Source: Bacteroidetes bacterium UBA5697 (GTDB lineage Bacteria > Bacteroidota > Bacteroidia > B-17B0 > Aurantibacillaceae). From it: a stretch of DNA of 64,000 bases. Of the stretch, positions 26,266-35,714 are shown in pieces (the stretch's first letter is position 1; each line of letters opens with the position of its first letter). The translations under genes were made by a program, and so were the position numbers. The notes beneath the pieces are model-generated. The model was not told the origin of the DNA. It saw nothing but the letters and a program-made list of their open reading frames with translations, and ran no database searches. The stretch lies in assembly GCA_002420145.1 (NCBI GenBank), contig DIHL01000061.1:22860-86859 (forward strand), given 5' to 3'.

Positions 26266-26964
26266 CTAACAAATTAGCAACAAACGACTTTCTCCATTTT
26301 TTTCTATGGGAGCTCTGTGAACACAAGGAAGAACTTGACTTTCGGGATGATCAACCGCCAAGCACCATAAATTACCAAGACCTAAATTAATAATTTGTGC
26401 ATCAGGTTTCGCTTGGTAGTGTAAATCAAAGAAATTATCAATTAAATACGATTCAAATTCTTCAACCGAGCCTGTAAATTGTTTTTTTAATTCATCACGA
26501 ATTTCGGGAACTAATATTTTTTGTTCGGCTTGTGAGTTGGGTAATATATCACTCGACGCTCCATAATACGTGCATAAAATGGTATTGGTTGGAATAGGAG
26601 AACGATCGACATGAAAAGAATACACATCGGTTGGAAAAAATGAATATTCTTCGTCTCGTTCGTAATACTTAATGATATTGAGAGTAGGCGAGGCTCCATG
26701 TTCTTTCAATAAACGATAATCATTTAAAATAATACCACGAGCCAATTTCCCTTGTTCACTTAATTCAAGTTTAAGAAGTTCTTCTTCATCAAGCACTGTG
26801 ATGTTTTCTTGAGTATCTGCCTTTTTTATAATCTCTAAAAAATCTCCTTTAAGTTCACGGTTCCAACAAATCGCATTTACATCTCCCTGAAAAGGTGTGG
26901 AAATAAATTCTTCGAAACTTGCAACAGATTGAATTTGTTTTTCAGCAGGCAATAAATTGATCAT
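26266..26964 (-). CDS. DUF1826-like protein
   Basis: This 232-residue soluble protein contains NAICWNREL near the N-terminus, YSFHVDRSPIPTNTILCTYYG in the middle, and CVHRAPIEKNGESRLLLIC at the end. The pattern of an F-H-x-D-R core with a late H-R-A/S-P resembles the DUF1826 family as I remember it, but I cannot confirm this. The paired His/Asp and late His could suggest a metal site; that is speculation. It is the last gene of a minus-strand run with the outer-membrane-like gene and DUF1599, separated by gaps of 12 and 4 bp. Confidence 0.6.
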   Translation of the reverse strand: MINLLPAEKQIQSVASFEEFISTPFQGDVNAICWNRELKGDFLEIIKKADTQENITVLDEEELLKLELSEQGKLARGIILNDYRLLKEHGASPTLNIIKYYERDEEYSFFPTDVYSFHVDRSPIPTNTILCTYYGASSDILPNSQAEQKILVPEIRDELKKQFTGSVEEFESYLIDNFFDLHYQAKPDAQIINLGLGNLWCLAVDHPESQVLPCVHRAPIEKNGESRLLLIC

Positions 26965-26976
26965 AATCTATAATTT

Positions 26977-27453
26977 CTAATCATCCCAATCACTATAATT
27001 ATTGGAGTTAGAAGATTCCATGCCTTTTGTTGAAAATGGTATTTTACCATAAGCACCAATACAGTTAAAATTTGTTTTATCAATTCGTCTGTATCTATAA
27101 TCTAATCCAATAAAATAATTCAACCAAAGCGTTGTTTGAAAGCCTAAATGTACGTTGCGTTCTACTTTATTAATTTCTAAAACAGGACCAACAGATACAC
27201 CTGTAACTCCTATTCCTGTTTGTACTTCGCTGTAAAGTCTAATTCGTTTTTTACTAAACTCAATACCTCCATCTATACTGTAAGGGACGTTCTTTATATT
27301 CCAGTAAGCTAGTTCTATTGCCCAAGAAAAATGCCTCTTTTCTCCACCAAAGTTATAGTGTAACATAGGACCAATCGTCCATACTTCCTGTCCAAAGGTT
27401 TTAAAATTTAAACTTAATAAATAATATAAGATTATGATTGCCTTGATTCTCAT
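26977..27453 (-). CDS. Small secreted or outer-membrane beta-barrel-like protein
   Basis: This 158-residue protein has a signal peptide (MRIKAIIILYYLLSLNFKTFGQ). Alternating aromatic and polar strands follow (WTIGPMLHYNFGG, SWAIELAYWNIK, TTLWLNYFIGLDYRYRRI), typical of small Bacteroidota barrels. It lies 4 bp after DUF1599 and 12 bp before the DUF1826-like gene, so the three are probably one unit. I recognise no specific family. Confidence 0.7.
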   Translation of the reverse strand: MRIKAIIILYYLLSLNFKTFGQEVWTIGPMLHYNFGGEKRHFSWAIELAYWNIKNVPYSIDGGIEFSKKRIRLYSEVQTGIGVTGVSVGPVLEINKVERNVHLGFQTTLWLNYFIGLDYRYRRIDKTNFNCIGAYGKIPFSTKGMESSNSNNYSDWDD

Positions 27454-27457
27454 TGAC

Positions 27458-27994
27458 CTATCCCTTCAACTTAATCAAAGCAAATACAGAGTAATTCAGC
27501 ATATCCATGTAATTAGCATCTACACCTTCGCTTACAATGGTTTGCCCTTTATTATCTTCAATTTGTTTTACACGGAAAATTTTCATTAAAATTAAATCAG
27601 TTAAAGAACTAATACGCATATCTCTCCAAGCCTCGCCATAATCATGGTTTTTATCTTCCATCAATTGCTTGGTTTGGGTAGCGTATTTGTTGTATAGTTG
27701 TTCTACTTCTTCGTAAGGCAATTCCACTCTTGGGTCGTCTTTTAATTCTAATTGAATTAAAGAAATAATACAGTAATTAATAATACCAATGTATTCGCCT
27801 GTAATATCGTCTAACACCTTTTGTGTGCCTTTTTCTTCAATGCTTTTAATACGTTGTGCTTTAATAAAAATTTGGTCGGTAAGCGACGTAGGACGTAGGT
27901 TACGCCAAGCTGTGCCATAATCTTTCATTTTCTTTAAAAACAAATCCTTGCATAGTTTAATAGCTGCGTCGTATTGTGAAGATGTCGTGTTCAT
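27458..27994 (-). CDS. DUF1599 protein with internal duplication
   Basis: This 178-residue soluble protein consists of two homologous halves. The motif KMKDYGTAWRNLRPTSLTDQ (near residue 22) recurs as KNHDYGEAWRDMRISSLTDL (near residue 115), each followed by K-x2-R-x-K-x-IE. This two-copy pattern is the DUF1599 family, common in Bacteroidota and often beside folP, as here (divergent, at 28095). The molecular role is unknown, though the D-Y-G-x-A-W-R core resembles helical nucleotide-handling proteins. It is first in a three-gene minus-strand unit. Confidence 0.85.
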   Translation of the reverse strand: MNTTSSQYDAAIKLCKDLFLKKMKDYGTAWRNLRPTSLTDQIFIKAQRIKSIEEKGTQKVLDDITGEYIGIINYCIISLIQLELKDDPRVELPYEEVEQLYNKYATQTKQLMEDKNHDYGEAWRDMRISSLTDLILMKIFRVKQIEDNKGQTIVSEGVDANYMDMLNYSVFALIKLKG

Positions 27995-28094
27995 TTTATA
28001 AATTCTGTTGTTTGTCTAAATTTTTACTATTCACAATAATTTTTTACTACCTTGAACTTAATAATCGTAAATAGTGCCCACTAATTTAACTAAA

Positions 28095-28928
28095 ATGACT
28101 AAAACGTATTTAACAAATGGCAAACAATTGAGCTTCGAAAAAGCTCAGGTGATGGCTATTATTAATATTACGCCAGATAGTTTTTACGATGGTGGCAAGT
28201 TCTCATCAGTTACCGATATCATTAAAGATGCTGAAACGAAAATTCATGAAGGTGCCACCATTATTGATATTGGAGCAGCCTCTTCTCGCCCTAAAGCAGT
28301 TTCTGTTACAGTTAAAGATGAGATTTTTAGATTAAGAGAACCTTTAACTAAGTTACGCAAGGAGTTTCCAAAAATGTTGATTTCGATAGATACCTATTTA
28401 TCGGAAGTGGCCGAATTTGCTATTGATTTGGGTGCGGATATCATTAATGATATTTCGGGCGGAGAATTAGACAATAAAATGATTGATGTGGTAGCTAAAC
28501 ATCAAATTGCTTATGTATTAATGCATATGCAAGGTACGCCACAAAATATGCAACTAAATCCTACTTACGAAAATGTCGTAAAAGAATTAAGTGACTTTTA
28601 TAAATCAAAAATTGCCGATTGCCAAAGCAAAGGATTTGACAAATTAATTATAGATGTAGGTTTTGGTTTTGGTAAAACAGTAGAGCATAATTACGAATTA
28701 CTAAAACATTTGCATGATTTTACAGAATTTGGTTTCCCAATTTTAGCTGGGCTTTCTCGCAAATCCATGATAAACAAAGTAATTCATACGTCGCCAGTAA
28801 CGGCCTTAAATGGTACAACTGTCCTAAATACAATTGCACTTCAAAACGGTGCTAACATTTTACGAGTTCACGATGTAAAAGAAGCCAAACAAGCGGTTGA
28901 TTTGTTTGAGTTTTATAAGGGAGTTTAG
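28095..28928 (+). CDS. folP: Dihydropteroate synthase
   Basis: This enzyme joins p-aminobenzoate to the pterin pyrophosphate in folate synthesis and is the sulfonamide target. It is a TIM barrel with the two signature blocks VMAIINITPDSFYDGGKF and IIDIGAASSRPKA, then DIINDISGG, MHMQGTPQNMQ and a late FGFPILAGLSRKS. The frame opens with GTG at 28074; I prefer the ATG at 28095 (MTKTYLTNGKQLSF), which gives about 277 residues. It is divergent from the DUF1599 unit, so the 80-bp gap must hold both promoters. Confidence 0.94.
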   Translation: MTKTYLTNGKQLSFEKAQVMAIINITPDSFYDGGKFSSVTDIIKDAETKIHEGATIIDIGAASSRPKAVSVTVKDEIFRLREPLTKLRKEFPKMLISIDTYLSEVAEFAIDLGADIINDISGGELDNKMIDVVAKHQIAYVLMHMQGTPQNMQLNPTYENVVKELSDFYKSKIADCQSKGFDKLIIDVGFGFGKTVEHNYELLKHLHDFTEFGFPILAGLSRKSMINKVIHTSPVTALNGTTVLNTIALQNGANILRVHDVKEAKQAVDLFEFYKGV

Positions 28929-28962
28929 TATTCGATTTTTTTAAATTATTATAGGGAAGTTA

Positions 28963-29742
28963 CTATAAAATATCCTTTAAGCTTCTGTCATTATAATACT
29001 TTATTTTTCCAATAATTTTTGGTTTAGATGTATCAATATTTCCTTTAAGTTCTTTAGGTAAGAGTAGGTTTCCTCCTATAAATTCGACATCTCCTAGATC
29101 TTCAATAAATGTCTGACGTAAATTTAGATTTCCTCCAACATATTTTAGATTGCCTAACGAAATTATCGATGAATTTTTAAGACTTATATCTCCACCAACG
29201 TATTCAAGGTTGCCTAAAGTCTTTAAATTTGTAAATATCCCTTTCCCACCTTGAGTAATCCATATATTTCCATTAACTTTTTTGAGTTTTCCAAGATCTT
29301 CTATTGAACTGTCTGAAAATCCTATGTCACCTAATACTTCTTCAATGTTGCCAAGAGTCTTTATTTTATCTGTACCTCTTAAAATAACTGATCCAGGAAT
29401 CTTCCCAAAAGCTAAACAATATTTTATTTTGTCTCTTTCGTGTTCATTTAAGATTAAAAAAAATGGTTTATTGTTAATGCTTTTTAATTCCATTAAATCT
29501 GAAGCGGATTTAATTTGAATGTTGGTTGTTTCAAAAACATAATCAATGACGATTTGCTCTGCTTCATTTTCACTTAGATTGAATATTGTAAAATCTGGTT
29601 TAAATAATGTTTTTGTGGGATGTGTAATTTCCAGATTATCTTGAAGTTCAATAGCGAATGAAAGGGTACCGAAATGTCTTCCTGGTATGCCATTTTTGTC
29701 AATAAATCTATATATTTTTTGACGTAATTTGTCAGTCATCAA
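28963..29742 (-). CDS. Hypothetical repeat protein with LGNLKYVGGN-type units
   Basis: This 259-residue protein has an unrecognised N-terminal half (no signal peptide). The C-terminal half has 4-5 units of about 21 residues: LGKLKKVNGNIWI, LGNLEYVGGDISL, LGNLKYVGGNLNL, LGDVEFIGGNLLL, each with S/T-x-I-x-x-L-G between. The pattern resembles a leucine-rich-repeat-like solenoid seen in scattered Bacteroidota proteins. A binding role is inferred. It stands between folP (convergent) and the SDR gene. Confidence 0.65.
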   Translation of the reverse strand: MMTDKLRQKIYRFIDKNGIPGRHFGTLSFAIELQDNLEITHPTKTLFKPDFTIFNLSENEAEQIVIDYVFETTNIQIKSASDLMELKSINNKPFFLILNEHERDKIKYCLAFGKIPGSVILRGTDKIKTLGNIEEVLGDIGFSDSSIEDLGKLKKVNGNIWITQGGKGIFTNLKTLGNLEYVGGDISLKNSSIISLGNLKYVGGNLNLRQTFIEDLGDVEFIGGNLLLPKELKGNIDTSKPKIIGKIKYYNDRSLKDIL

Positions 29743-29812
29743 ATTATATTTATTAGAATATTTAAGTCGTTTTTCGACTTAAACTATTATGCAGAGAGAG
29801 ATTGAGCTTTTC

Positions 29813-30583
29813 TTACTGCGCGTTCCAGCCACCATCTACTGGTAAAGCGGTGCCTGTCATTGTTTTAGCCACATCCGAAGCTAAGAACACAGCTAGTTGA
29901 CCTAATTCTTCAACGCTCACAAATTCTTTAACTGCCTGTTTTAATAACATCACTTTGCTAACTACATCCGCTTCGCTCATATTATGTGCTTTAGCTTGAT
30001 CTGCAATTTGTTTATCCACCAAAGGTGTTTTTACATAACCAGGGCAAATAGCATTAGCTGTAATTCCAAAAGGAGCACCCTCTAAAGCAATGGTTTTTGT
30101 GAAACCTACAATACCATGTTTACTTGCAATGTATGCGCTCTTGAACTCAGAAGCCACTAAACCATGCGCAGAGGCAATATTAATGACGCGTCCAAATTTG
30201 CGCTCTTTCATGCCTTTCCAAACAGCTTTGGTTAAATGAAACGCAGAAGTTAAGTTAATACCTATAATGGCATCCCATTTATCTTCAGGAAAATCTTCGA
30301 TAGGCGATACAAATTGAATACCCGCATTATTTACTAATACATCAATTTTACCAAATTTAGTAACAGCATCTGCTACCATTTTTCTTAACTCTGCAGGTTG
30401 CAACATATTAGCATTGCTATACATTACTTCAATACCATATTGTTTGGCAACACCATCGGCAATTTCTTGTCCGTTAGTTTCTAAACCATTAAATACAATA
30501 TTGTATTGTTTTGTTTTGGCAAATTCAATAGCAATACCAAGTCCGATACCGCTTGTGCTTCCTGTAATTAAGATTGTTTTCAT
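29813..30583 (-). CDS. 3-hydroxybutyrate dehydrogenase (short-chain dehydrogenase)
   Basis: This 256-residue classical SDR has cofactor motif GSTSGIGLGIAIEFA, structural NNAGIQ, active Ser in INIASAHGL, and YIASKHGIVG (Tyr-x3-Lys). ANAICPGYVKTPLVDKQI and the C-terminal MTGTALPVDGGWNAQ match NAD-dependent 3-hydroxybutyrate dehydrogenases. It would oxidise D-3-hydroxybutyrate to acetoacetate in ketone-body or short-chain acid metabolism, and could feed the thiolase at 45593-46798. It appears monocistronic, with a repeat-rich gap upstream. Confidence 0.86.
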   Translation of the reverse strand: MKTILITGSTSGIGLGIAIEFAKTKQYNIVFNGLETNGQEIADGVAKQYGIEVMYSNANMLQPAELRKMVADAVTKFGKIDVLVNNAGIQFVSPIEDFPEDKWDAIIGINLTSAFHLTKAVWKGMKERKFGRVINIASAHGLVASEFKSAYIASKHGIVGFTKTIALEGAPFGITANAICPGYVKTPLVDKQIADQAKAHNMSEADVVSKVMLLKQAVKEFVSVEELGQLAVFLASDVAKTMTGTALPVDGGWNAQ

Positions 30584-30599
30584 TTTTGTTTAGTATTTA

Positions 30600-30793
30600 A
30601 CCGCAGAGGTCGCTAAGTTTTATCGCAAAGACCGCAGATGGTTGTATTTATTTTTTAACCACATAGAAACATAGGCTTAATTAGATTAAAAGTGTTGAAT
30701 AGGAAGCTTTGCTTCTCACATAGATGCTATGTGCAAAAATGTATTTTCTATCTTCTACTTTCATATATATAATAACTATGTGTCTATGTGGTT
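30600..30793. repeat. Interspersed repeats: CGCAGA motif plus second 139-bp ACCACATAG element
   Basis: ACCGCAGAGGTCGCTAAG and GCAAAGACCGCAGA (about 30600-30640) are a direct-repeat pair. They are followed at 30655-30793 by an element with ends TTAACCACATAGAAACATAGG and CTATGTGTCTATGTGGTTT and an inner GAAGC-TTT-GCTTC hairpin. Architecture and length match the element at 10062-10200. Confidence 0.65.
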
Positions 30794-30832
30794 TGTTATT
30801 TCTTTTATTTTAAGAGCAGAGTTAAAGAACCG

Positions 30833-30855
30833 TTCTCGACTTTGCTCGAACTGAC
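30833..30855. repeat. 23-bp TTCTCGAC...GAACTGAC repeat, single arm
   Basis: It matches the unit at 24434-24456 with two changes (ACTTTGCTC in place of ACTACGCTC). It lies 10 bases beyond the stop codon of the LOG-family gene. Confidence 0.7.
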
Positions 30856-30865
30856 AATAATGTTT

Positions 30866-31579
30866 TTAGAAATTTGGTTTTAACATGTATCTGCTATAGA
30901 AATCTACAATATGTTTCACAGCTTCATCAGCTGTATCCACAATTTTAAATAAATCTAAATCTGCTTCGTTGATGTTTTGTTCTTCATGTAACATCGTGTT
31001 TTTAATCCAATCAATTAACCCTTCCCAATATTCTTTACCAACTAATACAACTGGAAACTCTGCAATTTTATTGGTTTGTACTAAAGTTAAAGATTCAAAT
31101 AATTCGTCAATAGTGCCAAAACCACCAGGCATACCAATAAATCCTTGAGAGTATTTTAAGAAAACGGTTTTACGAACAAAGAAATAATTAAAGTCGATGC
31201 TTTTATCTCTATCAATATAATCGTTTGGTTTTTGTTCAAATGGTAAATTAATATTTAAACCTACTGAGTTTCCTTTACCTCGTTTGGCACCTTTGTTAGC
31301 AGCTTCCATAATGCCTGGTCCGCCACCAGTAATAACACCATAACCTTCTTGAGTTAATTTAAAAGCTATTTCTTCTGCTAATTGATAATATTTATTGTCA
31401 GGTTTTGTTCTGGCAGAACCAAAGATAGAAACGCAGGGTCCTATTTCTTGCATTCTTTCAAAACCATTCACAAATTCGCTCATGATTTTAAAAATTTTCC
31501 AACTATCAGAAGCCATAACTTCTCTTGATTCTTTAGTAGCAAATGCTTTTCTGATTTTCTCTTCTTTATCGTGGGTCAT
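30866..31579 (-). CDS. LOG-family (TIGR00730) Rossmann-fold protein
   Basis: This 237-residue cytosolic protein has the PGGFGTIDE motif and GGGPGIMEAANKGA loop that define the LOG / lysine-decarboxylase-like family. Plant and some bacterial members release cytokinin bases from nucleotide monophosphates, and others are purine-nucleotide 5'-monophosphate nucleosidases; the name lysine decarboxylase is historical. An N-terminal extension (residues 1-45) precedes the core. It lies 125 bp downstream of uvrA on the same strand. The exact substrate is unknown. Confidence 0.88.
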   Translation of the reverse strand: MTHDKEEKIRKAFATKESREVMASDSWKIFKIMSEFVNGFERMQEIGPCVSIFGSARTKPDNKYYQLAEEIAFKLTQEGYGVITGGGPGIMEAANKGAKRGKGNSVGLNINLPFEQKPNDYIDRDKSIDFNYFFVRKTVFLKYSQGFIGMPGGFGTIDELFESLTLVQTNKIAEFPVVLVGKEYWEGLIDWIKNTMLHEEQNINEADLDLFKIVDTADEAVKHIVDFYSRYMLKPNF

Positions 31580-31704
31580 ATATAATTTAAGTTTAGAAAG
31601 TTAAATAGTTTAGAAAGTATAAAAGTTTATCAATCAAAGTTAAAAAAGTTATTCTTTATTGTATTCAAACTTTTTAACTTTCAAACTTTCATAACCTTCT
31701 TAAC

Positions 31705-34563
31705 TTATTGCAGTTCTTTTTTCAAAAATGGTGCCGTATATCCTTTTTTAGATTTTACTAATTCTTCAGGAGTGCCAGTAAATAGTATTTCTCCACCGCC
31801 TTTGCCACCTTCCATACCAACATCAATTAAGTAATCGGCTACTTTAATAATATCCATATTATGTTCGATGACTAAAACTGTATTTCCACTCTCAACTAAT
31901 CGATTTAATACACCCAATAAAATACGAATGTCTTCAAAGTGTAAACCAGTTGTTGGTTCATCTAAAATGTATAAGGTGTTACCAGTATCACGTTTACTTA
32001 ATTCGGTAGATAGTTTCACGCGTTGTGCTTCTCCACCACTTAAAGTCGTGGCTTGTTGTCCTAGTGTGATATAACCTAAACCAACATCTTGTAAGGTTTT
32101 TATTTGACGGTAAATATTTGGGAGGTTTTCAAAAAACTCACAAGCTTGATCAATCGTCATGTTTAACACATCACTAATCGATTTTCCTTTGTAACGAATT
32201 TCGCAAGTTTCTCTGTTATATCTTCTTCCATTGCATTCGTCACAATTCACGTACACATCAGGTAAGAAATTCATTTCGATAGTTTTAACACCAGCGCCAC
32301 CACAGGTTTCGCAACGACCACCTTTCACATTAAATGAAAAACGTCCAGGTTTGTAGCCTCTTATTTTTGCTTCTGGTAATTCAGAAAATAATGTTCTGAT
32401 ATCCGAAAATACATTAGTGTATGTTGCAGGATTACTACGCGGCGTTCGTCCAATAGGTGATTGGTCAATGTCAATGACTTTATCTATGTGTTCTATCCCT
32501 GTAAATGATTTATAGGGTAGGGGACGCTTTTCTGAATTATAAAAATGATTACTTAAAATTGGATACAATGTTTCGTTAATCAAGCTTGATTTGCCACTAC
32601 CACTCACACCTGTGACGCAAATAAATTTCCCTAAAGGAATTTCTACGTTCACATTTTTTAAATTATGTCCTGTACAGCCTTTTAAAACTAGTTTTTTTCC
32701 GTTCCCTTTTCTACGTGTTTTTGGAACTTCAATACTACGTTTACCGGTAATATATTCGGCAGTAACGGTATTAAATTTCAACATGTCCTTTGGTTTAGCA
32801 GCAGCAACCACTCGTCCACCATGCACACCAGCGCCAGGACCAATATCAATCACATAATCCGATTCGATAATCATGTCTTTATCGTGCTCAACCACCAACA
32901 CACTATTGCCAACATCACGTAAATTTTTTAAGGCTTCTATTAAGCGCATATTATCACGTTGATGCAAACCAATACTTGGCTCATCTAAAATATATAACAC
33001 ACCTACTAATTGAGAACCGATTTGCGTTGCCAAGCGAATACGTTGTGCTTCGCCACCACTTAAGGTTTTTGAAGAACGATTTAAGGTCACGTAATCCAAC
33101 CCAACTTCTAATAAAAAACCAATACGAGTTCTGATTTCTTTGAGAACTTCTTTAGCAATCACGTTTTGAGATTTACTTAAACGCTTCTCAATTCCTTTAA
33201 ACCAATCACCTAAAATATTGATGTCCATTTCAGAAAGCTCTGCAATGTTTTTCTCATCAATTTTAAAATACAGTGCTTCTTTTTTTAAACGAGTTCCCTC
33301 GCAAACGGAACAATTTATTTTATTAGTAAAACCTTCAACCCATCGTAACATCGCTGGCGAAGGATCTTCTTCAGCCTGACGAGAAATATGAGTGGCAATG
33401 CCATCAAATGCAGAACTGTAGCCATTAGCACTTGTGTCTGATTTAATGGTAAATAATTCTTCGGTTCCGTTTAATAGAATGTTGACTGCTTCTTCAGGAA
33501 TATCCTCGAACGGTGTATCTAAAGTGAATTTGTATTTTTCGCCAATGGCTTCAATTTGTTTGAATACCCAAATACCTTTTGATGGTCCAAGAGGAGCAAT
33601 GGCACCTTTACGAATTGATAATTTTTGGTTAGGAACAATTTTGCTAATATCAACTTCTGATACAACACCTAAGCCATTACAATGCGGACAAGCACCATAA
33701 GGCGAATTAAAAGAAAATAAATTAGGAGCAGGCTCATCATAAGAGATGCCAGAAGTAGGACACATTAAGGAACGAGAAAAGAATTGCACCTTGCCAAAAC
33801 CAAATCCTGATGTAGATTTTTTCTTTGCTTTTGGATTTTCTTCTTCATGCTCTAATACCATAATGGTTCCTTTACCTTGCTTCATGGCTGTTTGTAAAGA
33901 TTGGTATAAACGAGGCTTAATGTCTTTTGTAATTTCTAGTCTGTCTATCACAATTTCAATATCATGAATCTTGTAACGATCTACTTGCATTTTAGGAGTT
34001 ATGTCTACAATAGCTCCGTCAATACGAACTTTATTAAATCCTTTTTTTCTAACGTCTTCAAATAATTCTCTGTAATGCCCTTTACGACCTTTAACAACAG
34101 GCGCTAAAAGATTGATTTTTTTATCTTTATATTTTTCTAAAATTAAATCAATGATTTGGTCATCACTATAACGAACCATTTTTTCGCCTGTCACATAAGA
34201 ATAAGCTTCACCTGAACGAGCATATAGTAAACGCAAGAAATCATAAATCTCAGTAATCGTACCAACTGTAGAACGAGGATTTTTGTTAACTGTTTTTTGT
34301 TCGATAGAAATAACAGGACTCAACCCTGATATTTTATCTACGTCTGGGCGTTCCATATTGCCTAAAAACTGACGAGCATAACTCGAAAAGCTTTCGATGT
34401 AACGGCGTTGACCTTCAGCATAAATAGTATCAAAAGCTAAAGATGATTTACCGCTGCCACTTAAGCCTGTGAGAACTACTAATTGATTTCGGGGAATATT
34501 GAGGGATATATCTTTTAAGTTATGGGCACGAGCACCAATTACTTCTATTTGTTCGTCTTCCAT
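31705..34563 (-). CDS. uvrA: Excinuclease ABC subunit A
   Basis: This is the 952-residue DNA damage sensor of nucleotide excision repair. Both ATPase halves are complete: Walker A GLSGSGKSSLAFDTIYAEG near residue 33 and GVSGSGKSSLINETLYP near 645; signatures TLSGGEAQRIRLATQIGS and TLSGGEAQRVKLSTELSK; Walker B LYILDEPSIGLHQRD and LYILDEPTTGLHFED. The zinc modules include CPHCNGLG and CETCGGAGV with CDECNGRRY. The length and ends are typical. The gene is separate from the neighbouring LOG and transglycosylase genes. Confidence 0.97.
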   Translation of the reverse strand: MEDEQIEVIGARAHNLKDISLNIPRNQLVVLTGLSGSGKSSLAFDTIYAEGQRRYIESFSSYARQFLGNMERPDVDKISGLSPVISIEQKTVNKNPRSTVGTITEIYDFLRLLYARSGEAYSYVTGEKMVRYSDDQIIDLILEKYKDKKINLLAPVVKGRKGHYRELFEDVRKKGFNKVRIDGAIVDITPKMQVDRYKIHDIEIVIDRLEITKDIKPRLYQSLQTAMKQGKGTIMVLEHEEENPKAKKKSTSGFGFGKVQFFSRSLMCPTSGISYDEPAPNLFSFNSPYGACPHCNGLGVVSEVDISKIVPNQKLSIRKGAIAPLGPSKGIWVFKQIEAIGEKYKFTLDTPFEDIPEEAVNILLNGTEELFTIKSDTSANGYSSAFDGIATHISRQAEEDPSPAMLRWVEGFTNKINCSVCEGTRLKKEALYFKIDEKNIAELSEMDINILGDWFKGIEKRLSKSQNVIAKEVLKEIRTRIGFLLEVGLDYVTLNRSSKTLSGGEAQRIRLATQIGSQLVGVLYILDEPSIGLHQRDNMRLIEALKNLRDVGNSVLVVEHDKDMIIESDYVIDIGPGAGVHGGRVVAAAKPKDMLKFNTVTAEYITGKRSIEVPKTRRKGNGKKLVLKGCTGHNLKNVNVEIPLGKFICVTGVSGSGKSSLINETLYPILSNHFYNSEKRPLPYKSFTGIEHIDKVIDIDQSPIGRTPRSNPATYTNVFSDIRTLFSELPEAKIRGYKPGRFSFNVKGGRCETCGGAGVKTIEMNFLPDVYVNCDECNGRRYNRETCEIRYKGKSISDVLNMTIDQACEFFENLPNIYRQIKTLQDVGLGYITLGQQATTLSGGEAQRVKLSTELSKRDTGNTLYILDEPTTGLHFEDIRILLGVLNRLVESGNTVLVIEHNMDIIKVADYLIDVGMEGGKGGGEILFTGTPEELVKSKKGYTAPFLKKELQ

Positions 34564-34643
34564 ATTGAGGGCAGATTAAAGACTAAAGATATAAGATTAA
34601 AGATTTATTTTTAACTCCTAAATCATATATCTTTCATCTTTTA

Positions 34644-35714
34644 TCATTTCTTTAAAGTGTCTGTAATTATTTTTAATGTATCTGTTAAGTTTTTTGTTTT
34701 TAGTGTTGTATCAATTGATGCATCTTGAGGAAATACATCATTAAAGTAAACACTTAAATCGATGTTTTTGTTTTTAGGTATTTTAAATTGATATGTTTTT
34801 TTATCAGGGTTATTTAATTGTTCTCCAATTAACCAAGGATTAAAGGTTTTTAGCACAATCTCATTGGTATTTATGTGTTTAGCAAACGCTTTTAAATTAG
34901 TAATGGATGAATCGACTTTCACAATTTTAAAAGAAGGGAATGCACTTGTTTTTTTGATTTTATGTTTTACACCAAAATGATCAGGATTAGATAATAGTGT
35001 TTTGTAAGCTAAAATTCGATAAATGAAGCTGCCGGTTTCTTTATTCAGAAGTAAATCGTAATAATTATTGGTATTTTGTTTTTTCAAAGCATTTTGTATG
35101 CCTCCAATTCCAACATTGTAAGCAGCAGCAGACAGGGTCCAATTTTTAAAATAGGCATGAGCATCTTTAAAATGTTTGCAAGCCACATGTGTTGCTTTTT
35201 CTACATCTAAACGCTCATCTACTTCGTTATTGACGGTTAGTCCATAATGTTGAGCCGTTACAGGCATTAATTGCCAAAATCCGGCGGCTCCCATTGGAGA
35301 AACTACATTGGATAAATGACTTTCGATAATAGCAACATATTTGAAATCGTCAGGAACACCTTCTTGTTTTAAGATTGGTTCAATTAAAGGGAACCATTTT
35401 TGAGCTTTATGAAATAATGCTAAGGAGGAGTTTTTCCATGATTTATTAGCAAAGAATTCTTTTTCTAAGCTTTCTTTAATTTCATAATCGTTTTGAGGAA
35501 CGCGTTCGCCTGCAAATTGAAGATTGGAAGGGATATTTAATCCAAGAACTTTGAAGTTTGCATTGGTATAATCTAAGTTTGTTTGGAGTGGGGTAAAAGA
35601 AATGAACTTGATTAAGAAACTAATCAATGCCCACGACGCCAAACTCACATAGGTTTTTTTATAAAGAGGACTTGGTTCGCGAAAAATTTTTAATATCCAA
35701 ACAGATATGGTCAC
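34644..35714 (-). CDS. Lytic murein transglycosylase, SLT domain
   Basis: This peptidoglycan-cleaving enzyme has the SLT fold. The catalytic Glu is in YVAIIESHLSNVVSPMGAAGFWQLM, and YGLTVNNEVDERLDV and SAAAYNVGIGGI are the other family motifs, close to MltD. An N-terminal membrane anchor is present (SLASWALISFLIKFISF). The frame is open to 35765, but I choose the GTG at 35714. It overlaps the upstream transferase stop as GTGA, which fits coupled translation and removes a 55-bp overlap. It is last in the envelope gene run. Confidence 0.85.
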   Translation of the reverse strand: MTISVWILKIFREPSPLYKKTYVSLASWALISFLIKFISFTPLQTNLDYTNANFKVLGLNIPSNLQFAGERVPQNDYEIKESLEKEFFANKSWKNSSLALFHKAQKWFPLIEPILKQEGVPDDFKYVAIIESHLSNVVSPMGAAGFWQLMPVTAQHYGLTVNNEVDERLDVEKATHVACKHFKDAHAYFKNWTLSAAAYNVGIGGIQNALKKQNTNNYYDLLLNKETGSFIYRILAYKTLLSNPDHFGVKHKIKKTSAFPSFKIVKVDSSITNLKAFAKHINTNEIVLKTFNPWLIGEQLNNPDKKTYQFKIPKNKNIDLSVYFNDVFPQDASIDTTLKTKNLTDTLKIITDTLKK

